From: Pelistega ratti
GTDB lineage: Bacteria; Pseudomonadota; Gammaproteobacteria; Burkholderiales; Burkholderiaceae_B
Length of the DNA stretch: 64,000 nt
Direction: 5' to 3'
Assembly (NCBI RefSeq): GCF_009833965.1
Contig: NZ_CP047165.1
Coordinates: 2,232,001-2,296,000 of the forward strand
Shown here: positions 38,430 to 47,279 of the stretch, one piece after another
Position numbering within the stretch: the first letter of the stretch is position 1
How the letters are laid out: each line of letters opens with the position of its first letter
Program-made: the position numbers and the translations under genes
The notes under the pieces: model-generated
Seen by the model: only the letters and a program-made list of their open reading frames with translations
The model's database searches: none
What the model was told of the DNA's origin: nothing

Positions 38430-38985
38430 ATAACAACATTTCAATCAAATCTATCGCGAACTGTTTATCAAAAGGCTCACAGCGTAAAATTCTGAGCCAT
38501 AACGTACCATGAATACAGTTAATTAACAGTTTGATATTTAAGTGACTTTCTAATTCCCCCGAATTAATCCCATACCTAATAATTTGTGTCAAGATTTCAG
38601 AGCGAGGGACAATAAAACGCTCATTAAACCGTTGGTGTAGTGTTAAGTTTCGCTGTAAATCACAGACTAAATGGCGAAATGCCAATGGATTGGGTTCAAC
38701 AACACTTATTGCATAATTTACATAATCAATAAGTTGTTGCTTTGCTGGAGTATCGGTTCTAGGTGTAATCTTGGGTGGACTGAATAGATGCAAACTATCA
38801 ATCAATAAACTTTGCTTATTTTCCCAACGGCGATAGATAGCTTGACGTGATGTATGGCTTAATTCGGCTATTTTGACCATGGTAACAGCTTCATAACCTT
38901 GTTGAAAAAAGAGATCAGAGGCTGTTTTCAGAATAGTATTTGTTAAAGTTTCATCAAGTGGACGACCTAGAGTAATTGTGTTCAT
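38428..38985 (-). CDS. TetR family transcriptional regulator
   Basis: A 185-residue TetR-type repressor with the helix-turn-helix VTMVKIAELSHTSRQAIYRRW (residues about 39-59) and a C-terminal ligand-binding helical domain. The ATG at 38985 is preferred to the one at 38988 because AGGA then has a five-base spacing. It is divergent from a gene pair encoding an exported ABM-like protein and an exported hydrolase, its likely targets. Its final codons touch the restriction island repeat. Confidence 0.9.
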   Translation of the reverse strand: MNTITLGRPLDETLTNTILKTASDLFFQQGYEAVTMVKIAELSHTSRQAIYRRWENKQSLLIDSLHLFSPPKITPRTDTPAKQQLIDYVNYAISVVEPNPLAFRHLVCDLQRNLTLHQRFNERFIVPRSEILTQIIRYGINSGELESHLNIKLLINCIHGTLWLRILRCEPFDKQFAIDLIEMLL

Positions 38986-39079
38986 CATTATCCTTTTATA
39001 TTTTCGCTACATCTGTTGCGTAATTAAATTTTTAGGTTAAAATAATATGTACTAGTTTGAATTTAAAGGAATTATACAA

Positions 39080-39469
39080 ATGTTAAAGCATACTTTAAAA
39101 ATGACTTTAATAGCACTTGGTCTAGTAAGTTCGGTTTCAGCATTTGCTCAATCGTCTGATCAGATGGTTTGGGTTATCAATACCTTTACGATGAATGAGG
39201 GTGAAAATCCAGAAACTGTTGCTAATTTACAGTTAGAGTTAGTGCAAAATGTCAAAATGAAATGGAATGGTTTTATTAGTCAGCAAACTTTAATCTCACA
39301 GGATAAAAAAACAGTGAGCACTATTGAAGTATATAACAATTTTGATACCTTAAAAGCTATTGCCTCTAATGAGAAACTAGTAGAGTATCGTCATAAAATT
39401 CAACAATATGCACAAATGAATCCTGTTGTGTATCAATTGGTAGGATCATCAATAAAGGAGCAAAAATAA
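39080..39469 (+). CDS. Exported ABM-domain-like small protein
   Basis: A 129-residue protein with a signal peptide (cleaved after AFA, residue 23) and a single dimeric alpha/beta-barrel domain resembling the ABM (antibiotic biosynthesis monooxygenase) superfamily. The function of exported members is unknown. AAAGGA lies before the ATG. It is followed one base later by an exported hydrolase gene and faces a tetR gene, so these likely form one regulated unit. Confidence 0.6.
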   Translation: MLKHTLKMTLIALGLVSSVSAFAQSSDQMVWVINTFTMNEGENPETVANLQLELVQNVKMKWNGFISQQTLISQDKKTVSTIEVYNNFDTLKAIASNEKLVEYRHKIQQYAQMNPVVYQLVGSSIKEQK

Positions 39470-39470
39470 A

Positions 39471-40676
39471 ATGAAACTTGTTTTAATGACTTCTGCTTTA
39501 TTGTTTTGTATGACCCAGATAGCTAGGGCAGATGATAGTATCGTAACTCATCGTAGTTTAGATGAAACAAAGAAAGAGGTTATATACCGAGCTGAAAAAA
39601 GTATTTATCCCTTATTAGCGATGAATAGTGAAGATGTAAAACAAGCCTTATCGAATATTCACTCGCTTAATCGGGATGAGTGGGCAACAGCCTTTATTAA
39701 AGAGGGTGATAAATATTTTCAGCAAGCAGAACAAAAGAAAGATGCACAACAGGCTGCTAAGGATTATAGTACCGCACAAAAATTGTATTATTTTGCACGC
39801 TGGCCAGCTCCATTAGATTCGACACAGCGTGCTATTGCTTATGAGAAGGAACGTAATGCAGCAATTCAAGCTAGTGAAACACGTGGTTACCATATTCAAC
39901 AAATTAATGGTAACTATCAAGGTCAATCAGTTCCTGCTTTACTCGGTTTACCTAAAAATGTTAAAAATGTACCATTATTACTAATTGTTGGTGGTCTAGA
40001 TGGTTGGAAAGAAGTACGATTTAGCCAGTTTTCAAGCTTAATCGATCAAGGGGTTGCCATACTGACAATGGATATGCCGGGAACAGGACAATCACCAGCA
40101 AAATTAGAAAAAGGTGCTGAGACATCCATTATTTCTGTATTGGAAAAAGCCTTAGAAAACCCACAAATTGATAAATCCCGTGTAGTGATGTATGGAGGTA
40201 GTTTTGGTGGTTATTGGGCGAATGTATTGGCAGCTAATTACCCTGATTATTTTACCGCTGTGGTTTCGCATTCAGGCCCATTTGATGTAACCTTTGAAAA
40301 AGAGCAATTTTCTGCTGTAATGGCAGGTGATGAGTATCTTTATGATGCTTATCCTGCTATGTTTGAATTACTGCGAGATGTAAAAAATGAACAACAGTTT
40401 TTTGAAGTATTTAAACAACAATCTTTGAAAGAGCAGGGTTATATGACAAAAGCGACAACGGATATGTTGGTCTTAGGAGGACAAAAAGATAGCATGATTC
40501 CAACACAAGATTTACTTGATGTATTAGCTATGCCGGGAGGGATAAAAGAAGCGTGGATTAACTCAAATGGTATTCATATGGGGCGTGATGTGAAAGCAGG
40601 TTTGCTAGATGCTGATATTAATCAACAAGTAGTTTTCCCTTATATTTTACGAAAACTAAATATGTCAGCCAAATAA
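39471..40676 (+). CDS. Exported alpha/beta hydrolase (FrsA/DUF1100-like)
   Basis: A 401-residue hydrolase with a signal peptide (cleaved after ARA, residue 20), a helical N-terminal region to about residue 130, then an alpha/beta hydrolase domain. The nucleophile elbow is MYGGSFGGYWA and a candidate catalytic histidine is in SNGIHMG near residue 366. The layout resembles the FrsA/esterase family. The substrate is not known. It starts one base after the previous stop and GGAG precedes the ATG. The operon is probably controlled by the divergent TetR. Confidence 0.75.
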   Translation: MKLVLMTSALLFCMTQIARADDSIVTHRSLDETKKEVIYRAEKSIYPLLAMNSEDVKQALSNIHSLNRDEWATAFIKEGDKYFQQAEQKKDAQQAAKDYSTAQKLYYFARWPAPLDSTQRAIAYEKERNAAIQASETRGYHIQQINGNYQGQSVPALLGLPKNVKNVPLLLIVGGLDGWKEVRFSQFSSLIDQGVAILTMDMPGTGQSPAKLEKGAETSIISVLEKALENPQIDKSRVVMYGGSFGGYWANVLAANYPDYFTAVVSHSGPFDVTFEKEQFSAVMAGDEYLYDAYPAMFELLRDVKNEQQFFEVFKQQSLKEQGYMTKATTDMLVLGGQKDSMIPTQDLLDVLAMPGGIKEAWINSNGIHMGRDVKAGLLDADINQQVVFPYILRKLNMSAK

Positions 40677-40698
40677 TATGATAAAAGATAGCCTAATG

Positions 40699-40739
40699 GG
40701 AAACAGATAGTGTAATACTACTCTTTAGCTATCGTTTCC
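40699..40739. other. Hairpin downstream of the hydrolase gene
   Basis: GGAAAC-GATAG pairs with CTATC-GTTTCC across an 18-base loop with one bulge; there is no T tract, so I do not call it a terminator with confidence. Confidence 0.35.
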
Positions 40740-41110
40740 TATATTGGTTATCTATAAATTTATACCTATTACGCTATGCCTGTATTAAAGTTTTAATTAC
40801 GCTTTTTAATCGTGGCGCTATCTCAATATGTAATACTATTAGTGTATTCTGTCATGAATAATCAACACAAATCCCCCCTAAAACAATGAAACAATAGTTT
40901 AAAAAATCAAAAAATAGTTAATCATTAAAATAATTTTTAGTTGGTTTAAAAAAGAATAAAAATAATTATTTTTTAAGCGATAAATAAGGCTTTATCTTTA
41001 TGTATGCTATATGGTTACCTACAAAAAGCAAATGATTAATTTTACAATCAGTTGTGTTTATTTTGATAAACTAACGTTTTAATACATTTCAAAAAAATTT
41101 ATTTAATCTA

Positions 41111-41152
41111 TTGATTTATATCATAAAAACCAAAAATCTAAAAAAATAATAC
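41111..41152 (+). promoter_or_regulatory. FNR-type site with class II promoter
   Basis: TTGATTTATATCAT (41111-41124) matches the FNR pattern TTGAT-N4-ATCAA in all but the last base. A -10 hexamer TAATAC at 41147-41152 is centred 32 bases downstream, so the FNR site centre is at -41.5 from the expected start near 41159. This is the class II geometry. Fumarate/nitrate-type, oxygen-limited activation of the importer operon is inferred. The rest of 40677-41269 is AT-rich and without a gene. Confidence 0.6.
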
Positions 41153-41269
41153 CATTTTTATCGTCTTAGTTTGGTGCTACAATTATTTCACTTGTTTATT
41201 GATGTCAGTAAACATTTTTTTATATTTATTAATGCGAATAGTTTCTATTTTTAATCTCAAGGAGTTTCT

Positions 41270-42385
41270 ATGCAAAAACGTTTTTCAGCCTTAGCCATTG
41301 CTACTATTCTTGGATTAACAGCAGGCTTTGCGCAGGCAGAACCCGTCAAAATTAAAGATATTTTAGATCGTGAAGTAACCGTAGATTTACCTGCTAAACG
41401 TGTTGTACTGGGTTTTTATTACCAAGATTATATGGCAGTAGGTGGTGAAAAAGCCCTAGATAATGTAGTGGGTTTTTCTAAAAAAGTCTGGTCTGTTTGG
41501 GCGCCTACTAGCTGGGAACTATTCAGTAAAGCAGTCCCAAAACTCAATCAATTGGAAGATATTGGTGAAGTGGAAGAGGGAACTTTCTCGGCTGAAAAAG
41601 TCCTTGCTTTAAAACCTGATTTATTGGTATTAGCAGATTGGCAATATGAAGCGCTAGGTTCAGATCTTGATGTGATTAATGAGGCAGGTATCCCTATTGT
41701 GGTATTAGATTACAATGCACAAACATTACCTAAACATCTGCGTTCAACAGAAATTATTGGTGAATTAACAGGTCAAAAAGAGCGTGCAGCCAAAATGGCA
41801 AAAGAATACCAAGATATTGTTGATCATATCCAAACAACCGTCAAAGTAGCGAAGGTAGAACGTAAACCTCGCCTATATGTTGAGTTTGGTCGTGGGGGGC
41901 CAGCAGAGCAAGGTATCACATTCTATTCAAGTATGTGGGGTTCAATGATTAGTCTGGTTGGAGCAGATAATGTTGCACCAGAAGAAGTGGGTAAATGGGG
42001 AGTGTTAGCCGCAGAGAAAGTCCTAGCCGCTAAACCTGATGCGATTATTATTACTGGTCGAGAAACTGAGTTAAAGAAAAATAAAGAAGGTATGGTGATG
42101 GGCTTTGGTATTGATAAAGCAGAGGCTCAGCGCCGTCTTGATGGGTTCAAGCAACGTGCAGGCTGGTCTGAATTACCTGCTGTGAAAGCTAACCATGTCT
42201 ATGGTGCTTATCATGCAAATTCGCGTACCTTATCAGATAGTGCTTCTGTACAGTTTGTTGCTAAGGTAGCTTATCCTGAGTTGTTTAAGGATTTAGACCC
42301 CCAACAAACGTATGTAGATTTCTATAAAAACTATCTACCTGTTACACCAGAGGGGACAATTTACTTATTCCCTGAGGCAAAATAA
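41270..42385 (+). CDS. Periplasmic substrate-binding protein, FecB-like
   Basis: A 371-residue class III (helical hinge) binding protein of FecCD-type importers, with a signal peptide (cleaved after AQA, residue 23) and the two lobes of the periplasmic-binding fold (VVLGFYYQDYMAVGGEK; LLVLADWQYEAL). The substrate could be a metal chelate, heme or an oxyanion such as molybdate; the sequence does not decide. AAGGAG precedes the ATG. It is the first gene of an importer operon behind the FNR-type promoter. Confidence 0.85.
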   Translation: MQKRFSALAIATILGLTAGFAQAEPVKIKDILDREVTVDLPAKRVVLGFYYQDYMAVGGEKALDNVVGFSKKVWSVWAPTSWELFSKAVPKLNQLEDIGEVEEGTFSAEKVLALKPDLLVLADWQYEALGSDLDVINEAGIPIVVLDYNAQTLPKHLRSTEIIGELTGQKERAAKMAKEYQDIVDHIQTTVKVAKVERKPRLYVEFGRGGPAEQGITFYSSMWGSMISLVGADNVAPEEVGKWGVLAAEKVLAAKPDAIIITGRETELKKNKEGMVMGFGIDKAEAQRRLDGFKQRAGWSELPAVKANHVYGAYHANSRTLSDSASVQFVAKVAYPELFKDLDPQQTYVDFYKNYLPVTPEGTIYLFPEAK

Positions 42386-42399
42386 GTGTTAAATAGAAC

Positions 42400-43449
42400 A
42401 TGGAAAACAATACTGTTATAGCAGATATTGTGGCAAACCAGCGCAAGCTTGAACGTAAACGCTGGTTTGTTATTTTATCTTTCTTAGTGATTAGTGTGAT
42501 TAGCCTTGTTTTAGATGTAATGACAGGGCCTGCTATGCTGTCTGTCTCTGAGGTGGTGAATGCCTTATTGGGTACAGGAGAGGTAGATAATGTCACCAAT
42601 ACGATAGTTCATAATTTACGTTTACCAATGGCATTAATGGCTTTGGTGGTTGGTGCAACATTAGCTGTAGGTGGTGCAGAAATTCAGACACTCTTAAATA
42701 ATCCTATGGCAAGTCCTTATACCTTAGGTTTAGCGGCGGCAGCTGGTTTTGGGGCATCACTGGTAATTGCTTTTGGTAGTTTTGGTTTACCTGTAGGGAT
42801 AGCCGTGCCATTAGGGGCATTTGCAATGACAATGTTAGCGGCAGGTATTTTATTTTTATTTGCTTCTAAACGCCGATTTAATTCAGAGATGCTGGTACTT
42901 GTCGGGATTGCGTTATTATTTATTTTTCAATCATTACTCTCCTTAGTACAATTTATTTCTGCCCCTGAAATTTCTCAACAAATTCTTTTCTGGTTGTTCG
43001 GTAGTTTAAATAAAGCGAATTGGAACAGTCTATGGATTATTACGATTGTGACCAGTATTTGTGTGGCTTTATTATCGCGTGAGTTATGGAAACTAACGGC
43101 TTTACGTCTAGGTGAAGATCGTGCGGCAAGTTTAGGCATTAATTTACAAGTATTGCGTATTAAGGTTCTCGTATTAGTGGCAATGATGACAGCTACAGCC
43201 ATTAGCTTTGTGGGGGTTATTGGTTTTATTGGGCTTGTTGCACCTCATGTCGCACGTATGTTATTAGGTGAAGATCAACGGTTCTTCTTGCCGGGATCTA
43301 TGTTGGTAGGGGCTGCATTTTTATCTCTATCGTCAGTGTTGTCTAAAGTGATTATTCCGGGAGAGTTATTTCCTGTGGGTATTGTAACGTCTTTTATTGG
43401 TGTTCCATTCTTCTTTTGGATTATTCTCAATAATAAGCGAGGGCAATAA
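42400..43449 (+). CDS. FecCD-family ABC transporter permease
   Basis: A 349-residue inner-membrane permease with about ten hydrophobic segments, GGAEIQTLLNNPMASPYTLGL (residues about 90-110) and the coupling region GFIGLVAPHVARML toward the C-terminus, both typical of iron-siderophore/B12/heme permeases. It probably forms a homodimer, since only one permease gene is present. It shares the last base of its stop codon with the ATPase start. Confidence 0.92.
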   Translation: MENNTVIADIVANQRKLERKRWFVILSFLVISVISLVLDVMTGPAMLSVSEVVNALLGTGEVDNVTNTIVHNLRLPMALMALVVGATLAVGGAEIQTLLNNPMASPYTLGLAAAAGFGASLVIAFGSFGLPVGIAVPLGAFAMTMLAAGILFLFASKRRFNSEMLVLVGIALLFIFQSLLSLVQFISAPEISQQILFWLFGSLNKANWNSLWIITIVTSICVALLSRELWKLTALRLGEDRAASLGINLQVLRIKVLVLVAMMTATAISFVGVIGFIGLVAPHVARMLLGEDQRFFLPGSMLVGAAFLSLSSVLSKVIIPGELFPVGIVTSFIGVPFFFWIILNNKRGQ

Positions 43450-44222
43450 TGTTAGTTTTGCAAAATCTGACGGTAAGACGAGGTGATCTGACGGTTGCTG
43501 AACATATTAATATTACTTTTGAGCAAGGTAAGGTTTATACCATATTGGGGCCAAATGGTACGGGTAAATCGTCATTATTAAAAACGATTTTTGGTGAATT
43601 ACCTTTTGAGGGATCTATTCGTTACCATGATAAGCAATTGGAAAACAGCAAACTAACCACATGGCGTAAACCCATCGGTTATATGCCACAAGATAGTGGT
43701 GTTGATGCAAGTTTAACCGCACTAGAGGTTGTTTTGCTTGGTCGTATGGATGCTTTAACTATGCGAGTGAGTGATGCACTTTTAGCAGAAGCTGCTGGGA
43801 TTATGGATCAACTGGGGATTGCATATCTTGCTCACCGTGATGTGTTAAACCTTAGCGGAGGGCAGCGACAAATGGTGATGTTTGCTCAAGTGCTTTTACG
43901 GCAGCCGCAAATTTTACTATTGGATGAACCTGTCAGTGCCTTGGATATGCACCATCAATTAAATCTTTTAGAAAAAGTCTGTGATTATACAAAACACCAA
44001 CACCTTATTACCATTATGGTATTACATGATTTAAGCCTTGCGGCACAATTTTCAGATCAGTTAATTTTATTGGGAGAAGGTAAAGTACAAGGCTCTGGTA
44101 TATCGCATCAGGTATTACAGGCGGAAACCATTAATCGTTTATATCGTGTCAATGTAGAAATTTTACAGTGTAGTCAAGGTTTACCCGTGGTGCGTCCACA
44201 GCGTAAATCGGCTAATAGATAA
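43449..44222 (+). CDS. ABC transporter ATP-binding protein
   Basis: A 257-residue ATPase of the FecE/BtuD type. Walker A GPNGTGKSS (residues 35-43), signature LSGGQRQ, Walker B LLLDEP and the switch histidine in VLHDLS are in order. It energizes the FecCD-type permease. The gene overlaps the permease stop by one base and is followed 14 bases later by the pseudoazurin gene. Confidence 0.94.
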   Translation: MLVLQNLTVRRGDLTVAEHINITFEQGKVYTILGPNGTGKSSLLKTIFGELPFEGSIRYHDKQLENSKLTTWRKPIGYMPQDSGVDASLTALEVVLLGRMDALTMRVSDALLAEAAGIMDQLGIAYLAHRDVLNLSGGQRQMVMFAQVLLRQPQILLLDEPVSALDMHHQLNLLEKVCDYTKHQHLITIMVLHDLSLAAQFSDQLILLGEGKVQGSGISHQVLQAETINRLYRVNVEILQCSQGLPVVRPQRKSANR

Positions 44223-44236
44223 ATAGGAGAAATAGG

Positions 44237-44671
44237 ATGAAAAAATTAGTATTAATTGCTTTATTAGGTTTAACAAGTATGGCGAATGCCGCTCATCATG
44301 AGGTTAAAATGCTGAATGCCAATGATGAAGGTTCAATGGTATTTGAACCGGGGTTTTTAAAAGTACAACCCGGCGATACGGTAACATTTAAACCAACTAA
44401 TCAAGGGCATTTTGTACAAAGTAGAACTGTACCAGAGGGGGCAGAAAAATTTATATCTGAAGAAGATGAAGAATTTACTATCACTTTAGATAAAGAGGGT
44501 ATCTATGTCTATACTTGCCCACCACATCGTATGATGAATATGAACGGTATTATACAAGTAGGTGATAATATGACCAACCGTGAGCAAGCGGCTAAGATGG
44601 TTGAAGACTTGGAAAAGAGAGCACAAACCAATAAAGGTCGCTTAGAAAAGTATTTTTCTGAAGTGAAGTAA
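44237..44671 (+). CDS. Pseudoazurin-like blue copper protein
   Basis: A 144-residue periplasmic cupredoxin with a signal peptide (cleaved after NAA, about residue 19). The type 1 copper ligands are His58 (NQGHFV), Cys94 and His97 (YTCPPH) and Met102 (MMNMNG), the pseudoazurin arrangement. A charged helical tail of about 25 residues follows. Pseudoazurins carry electrons to nitrite reductase or c-type peroxidases. Being last in an ABC importer operon with an FNR-type promoter is unusual; no denitrification gene is in the window. AGGAG precedes the ATG. Confidence 0.88.
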   Translation: MKKLVLIALLGLTSMANAAHHEVKMLNANDEGSMVFEPGFLKVQPGDTVTFKPTNQGHFVQSRTVPEGAEKFISEEDEEFTITLDKEGIYVYTCPPHRMMNMNGIIQVGDNMTNREQAAKMVEDLEKRAQTNKGRLEKYFSEVK

Positions 44672-44797
44672 GGGTTTATATAGTATGACAGAGAGAATAT
44701 ACCGTTATTATTAAAATATAGGTATTGAATAAACTATCTATTATTCTCTCTTTGTCTCTACAACTTTTAGTATTATTTGAGTTATCACGATAGAACA

Positions 44798-45607
44798 ATG
44801 CTTTATATTTCTACTTGTTTAACGTATCCAGATGCTCCGATTAGCTTATTACCTTTGGCTAAGCAACTAGATCAGCTGGGTATTGATGTTGTCTTTACAC
44901 CTTGGCAACAATCCCCTCATAATGGTAAGATTTTGCCTCTAGCAGCATGGGATTATACAAAATTTTATCCGGAATTTTTACAATGGATTGAACAGCATAC
45001 GACACAGTTTATAAATCCAGCGCCATTAATGCGATGGAATAGTCATAAAAGTTATTTATGTGATTTGCAAGATTGGGGGGTATCTGTTATCCCTACACAA
45101 CGCTACTCATCTGAAATTTTACAGCAAACAAATTTATCTCTTTTAGGAAAAGAAGTGGTGCTTAAACCAGCTGTAGGGCAGAGTGGTCATGCCGTAACCA
45201 AAATAAAAGTAGGTGAACCTTTACCTGATTTAACTGTTTATGGTGATGATATTATTGTGCAACCCTTTATTGCTGAGGTAGCAAGTAATGGAGAAACAAG
45301 CTTAATCTTTTTTAAGGGTGAATTTAGTCATGCTATTCGCCGTCAGCCTGCTCCTAATGAATGGCGAGCTAATTCTCAGTATAAAGTAGAGATTTCTGTA
45401 CGTGAGGTTGAGGATAAAATTATCCAGTATGCGCAATCGATACTACATAAACTACCACAAATGCCTGTTTATGCACGAGTCGATGGTACGATTATAGGGG
45501 ATACATTTTTATTAAATGAATTAGAACTGATTGAACCTGCCTTGTATTTAGATAAGGTGGATGGTGCAGCAGAACGTTTTGCAAAGATAATAAAACAGCA
45601 ATTATAA
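44798..45607 (+). CDS. ATP-grasp domain protein (DcsG-like)
   Basis: A 269-residue ATP-grasp ligase resembling the DcsG/prokaryotic glutathione synthetase-like family: MRWNSHKSYLCDL (about residues 68-80), VVLKPAVGQSGHAV, IIVQPFIAEVASNGETSLIFF and NELELIEP near the end. Such enzymes form amide or ester bonds with acyl-phosphate intermediates, but the substrate here is unknown. I use the ATG at 44798; a TTG at 44777 is also in frame. Neither has a good ribosome-binding site. It lies 126 bases after the pseudoazurin gene in the same direction. Confidence 0.75.
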   Translation: MLYISTCLTYPDAPISLLPLAKQLDQLGIDVVFTPWQQSPHNGKILPLAAWDYTKFYPEFLQWIEQHTTQFINPAPLMRWNSHKSYLCDLQDWGVSVIPTQRYSSEILQQTNLSLLGKEVVLKPAVGQSGHAVTKIKVGEPLPDLTVYGDDIIVQPFIAEVASNGETSLIFFKGEFSHAIRRQPAPNEWRANSQYKVEISVREVEDKIIQYAQSILHKLPQMPVYARVDGTIIGDTFLLNELELIEPALYLDKVDGAAERFAKIIKQQL

Positions 45608-45702
45608 AAAGTTTATATCGTTAAAGGATATATTGAAAAAGTATCATATTGTATATCTTACTTTTTATTAAAATAGTGTACTTTTTATATTTAAACAAAC
45701 TA

Positions 45703-45736
45703 AAAAACCTCGTGATAAGATGAGGTTTTTGTTTTT
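45703..45736 (+). terminator. Bidirectional terminator
   Basis: A 9-bp stem AAAAACCTC with GAGGTTTTT and a 10-nt loop followed by a T tract. It lies between the ATP-grasp gene and the convergent small membrane protein gene. Confidence 0.8.
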
Positions 45737-45825
45737 GAGAATAGGACAATATAGTTACTCAGAGATAAGTCTATGCGGTACTTCCATATGACTTATCTTT
45801 TTAGTATTATTTATTGAAATATAAA

Positions 45826-46293
45826 CTAATTAGCCTTTTTGCATAAATCATTGATAGAGGCTTCTACTTCTTTGAGCGGTTTTATCTCATTTTTAGGGGT
45901 ATCCCATAATGTTTTAACAAAATGCTCAAAAGAGGTAACGTCCTGATCAGGCATATTTTCGTTTTGTTGAATAATGGCTAATGCCATTTCTATATCACTA
46001 TCATTCATACGTAATGTATAGAATTGCTCAATAAGTGTATAGACTTCTTGGCAACTTAACGTCTGACTAACTACAGTATCACTGGTTGTATTAGAAAAAG
46101 CTTCTTCCGCTGAAATACTTCGAGGGTCTTCCTGATGAGGTAGGCTCATAACAATAGGGGAATTGATAGTAACGGGATCATTTGAATTCATATCACTCTC
46201 CCCAAATAAGGTTAAGTCCACTACTTTCCAGATTCCTATTACGATAAAGCCCACAAAAAAAAGTAGTAATAGAATTTTACCAATTGATTTCAT
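45826..46293 (-). CDS. Hypothetical single-pass membrane protein
   Basis: A 155-residue protein with one N-terminal membrane segment (KILLLLFFVGFIVIGIWKVV, about residues 6-25), a low-complexity linker and a helical C-terminal part. Two cysteines (CQEVYT and DLCKKAN) could be a disulfide outside the membrane. I do not recognise the family. AAGGAAA lies ahead of the ATG. It is monocistronic and followed by a bidirectional terminator. Confidence 0.6.
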   Translation of the reverse strand: MKSIGKILLLLFFVGFIVIGIWKVVDLTLFGESDMNSNDPVTINSPIVMSLPHQEDPRSISAEEAFSNTTSDTVVSQTLSCQEVYTLIEQFYTLRMNDSDIEMALAIIQQNENMPDQDVTSFEHFVKTLWDTPKNEIKPLKEVEASINDLCKKAN

Positions 46294-46466
46294 TATTTTT
46301 CCTTATTGATAGTACATCACTGTTATCTTTTATAGATGATCAGAAATGTATAAATATCCAGTGATTAACTAAATATCCCACCTACTAAGTTTACCCTGTA
46401 AAAGGAAATCTAGCTAGTCCATTCACATAAAATAGAGATTTAAATTTTTCAAATGCGTACAGTACG

Positions 46467-46979
46467 TTAGAAAGAATGATGATACTTTTCTAGTGTGAGT
46501 AGCGCCTCTTTTTTACCTATCCCAGCACTATACCCTACAAGATGACCATTCTTCCCAATAACACGATGGCAGGGGATTAAGATCAGAATATGGTTGCGTG
46601 CATTTCCCATAGCGACTGCTCGAATGGCTTTAGGATTTTGTAGGGATTCAGCCAGTGCTTGATAGTAAGTGGTTTGCCCATAAGGTACTTGTAAAAGAGC
46701 TTGCCATACTTGCTGTTGAAAAGGTGTCCCTACAAATAAAAGAGGGGTAGTAAACTGTTGCAACTGCCCGTTAAAATAATCTTGTAGCTCTTGTTGTAAA
46801 TGTAAGAGGTGGGAGTGGTTACAGTACTGAATAGAGGTTTTTAAATATTGTTCTATTATTTGTATTTCTCTGTTGAGTAAAGGATTATCTGTAAAGTTTA
46901 ATAAACAAATTCCCTTATCGTGAGAGACGGCTAACATCTCTCCTAGAGGAGTTGATATATAACTGCCATATAAACTCAT
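46467..46979 (-). CDS. ogt: Methylated-DNA-protein cysteine methyltransferase
   Basis: A 170-residue Ogt-type suicide repair enzyme that takes alkyl groups from O6-alkylguanine. The acceptor Cys137 lies in IPCHRV, and the C-terminal DNA-binding domain carries VPYGQTTYY. The N-terminal domain lacks the Ada zinc site. AAGGAG precedes the ATG. The gene stands alone but near tag and mutS, other DNA repair genes. Confidence 0.93.
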   Translation of the reverse strand: MSLYGSYISTPLGEMLAVSHDKGICLLNFTDNPLLNREIQIIEQYLKTSIQYCNHSHLLHLQQELQDYFNGQLQQFTTPLLFVGTPFQQQVWQALLQVPYGQTTYYQALAESLQNPKAIRAVAMGNARNHILILIPCHRVIGKNGHLVGYSAGIGKKEALLTLEKYHHSF

Positions 46980-47279
46980 CTGCTTTTCTCCTTAACTGCT
47001 TTGTCTCTTGATTATGTAATATATCCTTATTTTAACCTAGATTATGTATAAAAATACGGTGTTTATTTGATTAAATGAATATTATTAATGATAACTAGAT
47101 TAATGATAAATAGTGAAGGAAGATATAAGTTTCTCGTTTGGTAAGCGATGATCATTTACTATAGTTATTCTCCATGGCTATTTTAGGCTTAATGGTGGTT
47201 AAAACAGTATTATTTACGGTACTTTAGGGTATGATTATTACAACCTAAGGACAGTGATTTATCCTATTGGTATAGATAT
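46980..47279. other. Intergenic region
   Basis: About 300 AT-rich bases between ogt and tag, both on the minus strand. I see no gene and no convincing structure; it should hold the ogt promoter. Confidence 0.4.

Noticed and set aside
40979..40996. Possible Fur box upstream of the importer operon
   Set aside because: GATAAA and TTTATC form an imperfect palindrome, but the core differs from the Fur consensus and it lies far from the promoter suggested by the FNR-type site.
44687..44757. Possible terminator between pseudoazurin and ATP-grasp genes
   Set aside because: AGAGAGAATA and TATTCTCTCT can pair but with a loop of over 40 bases and no T run, so it is not a credible terminator.
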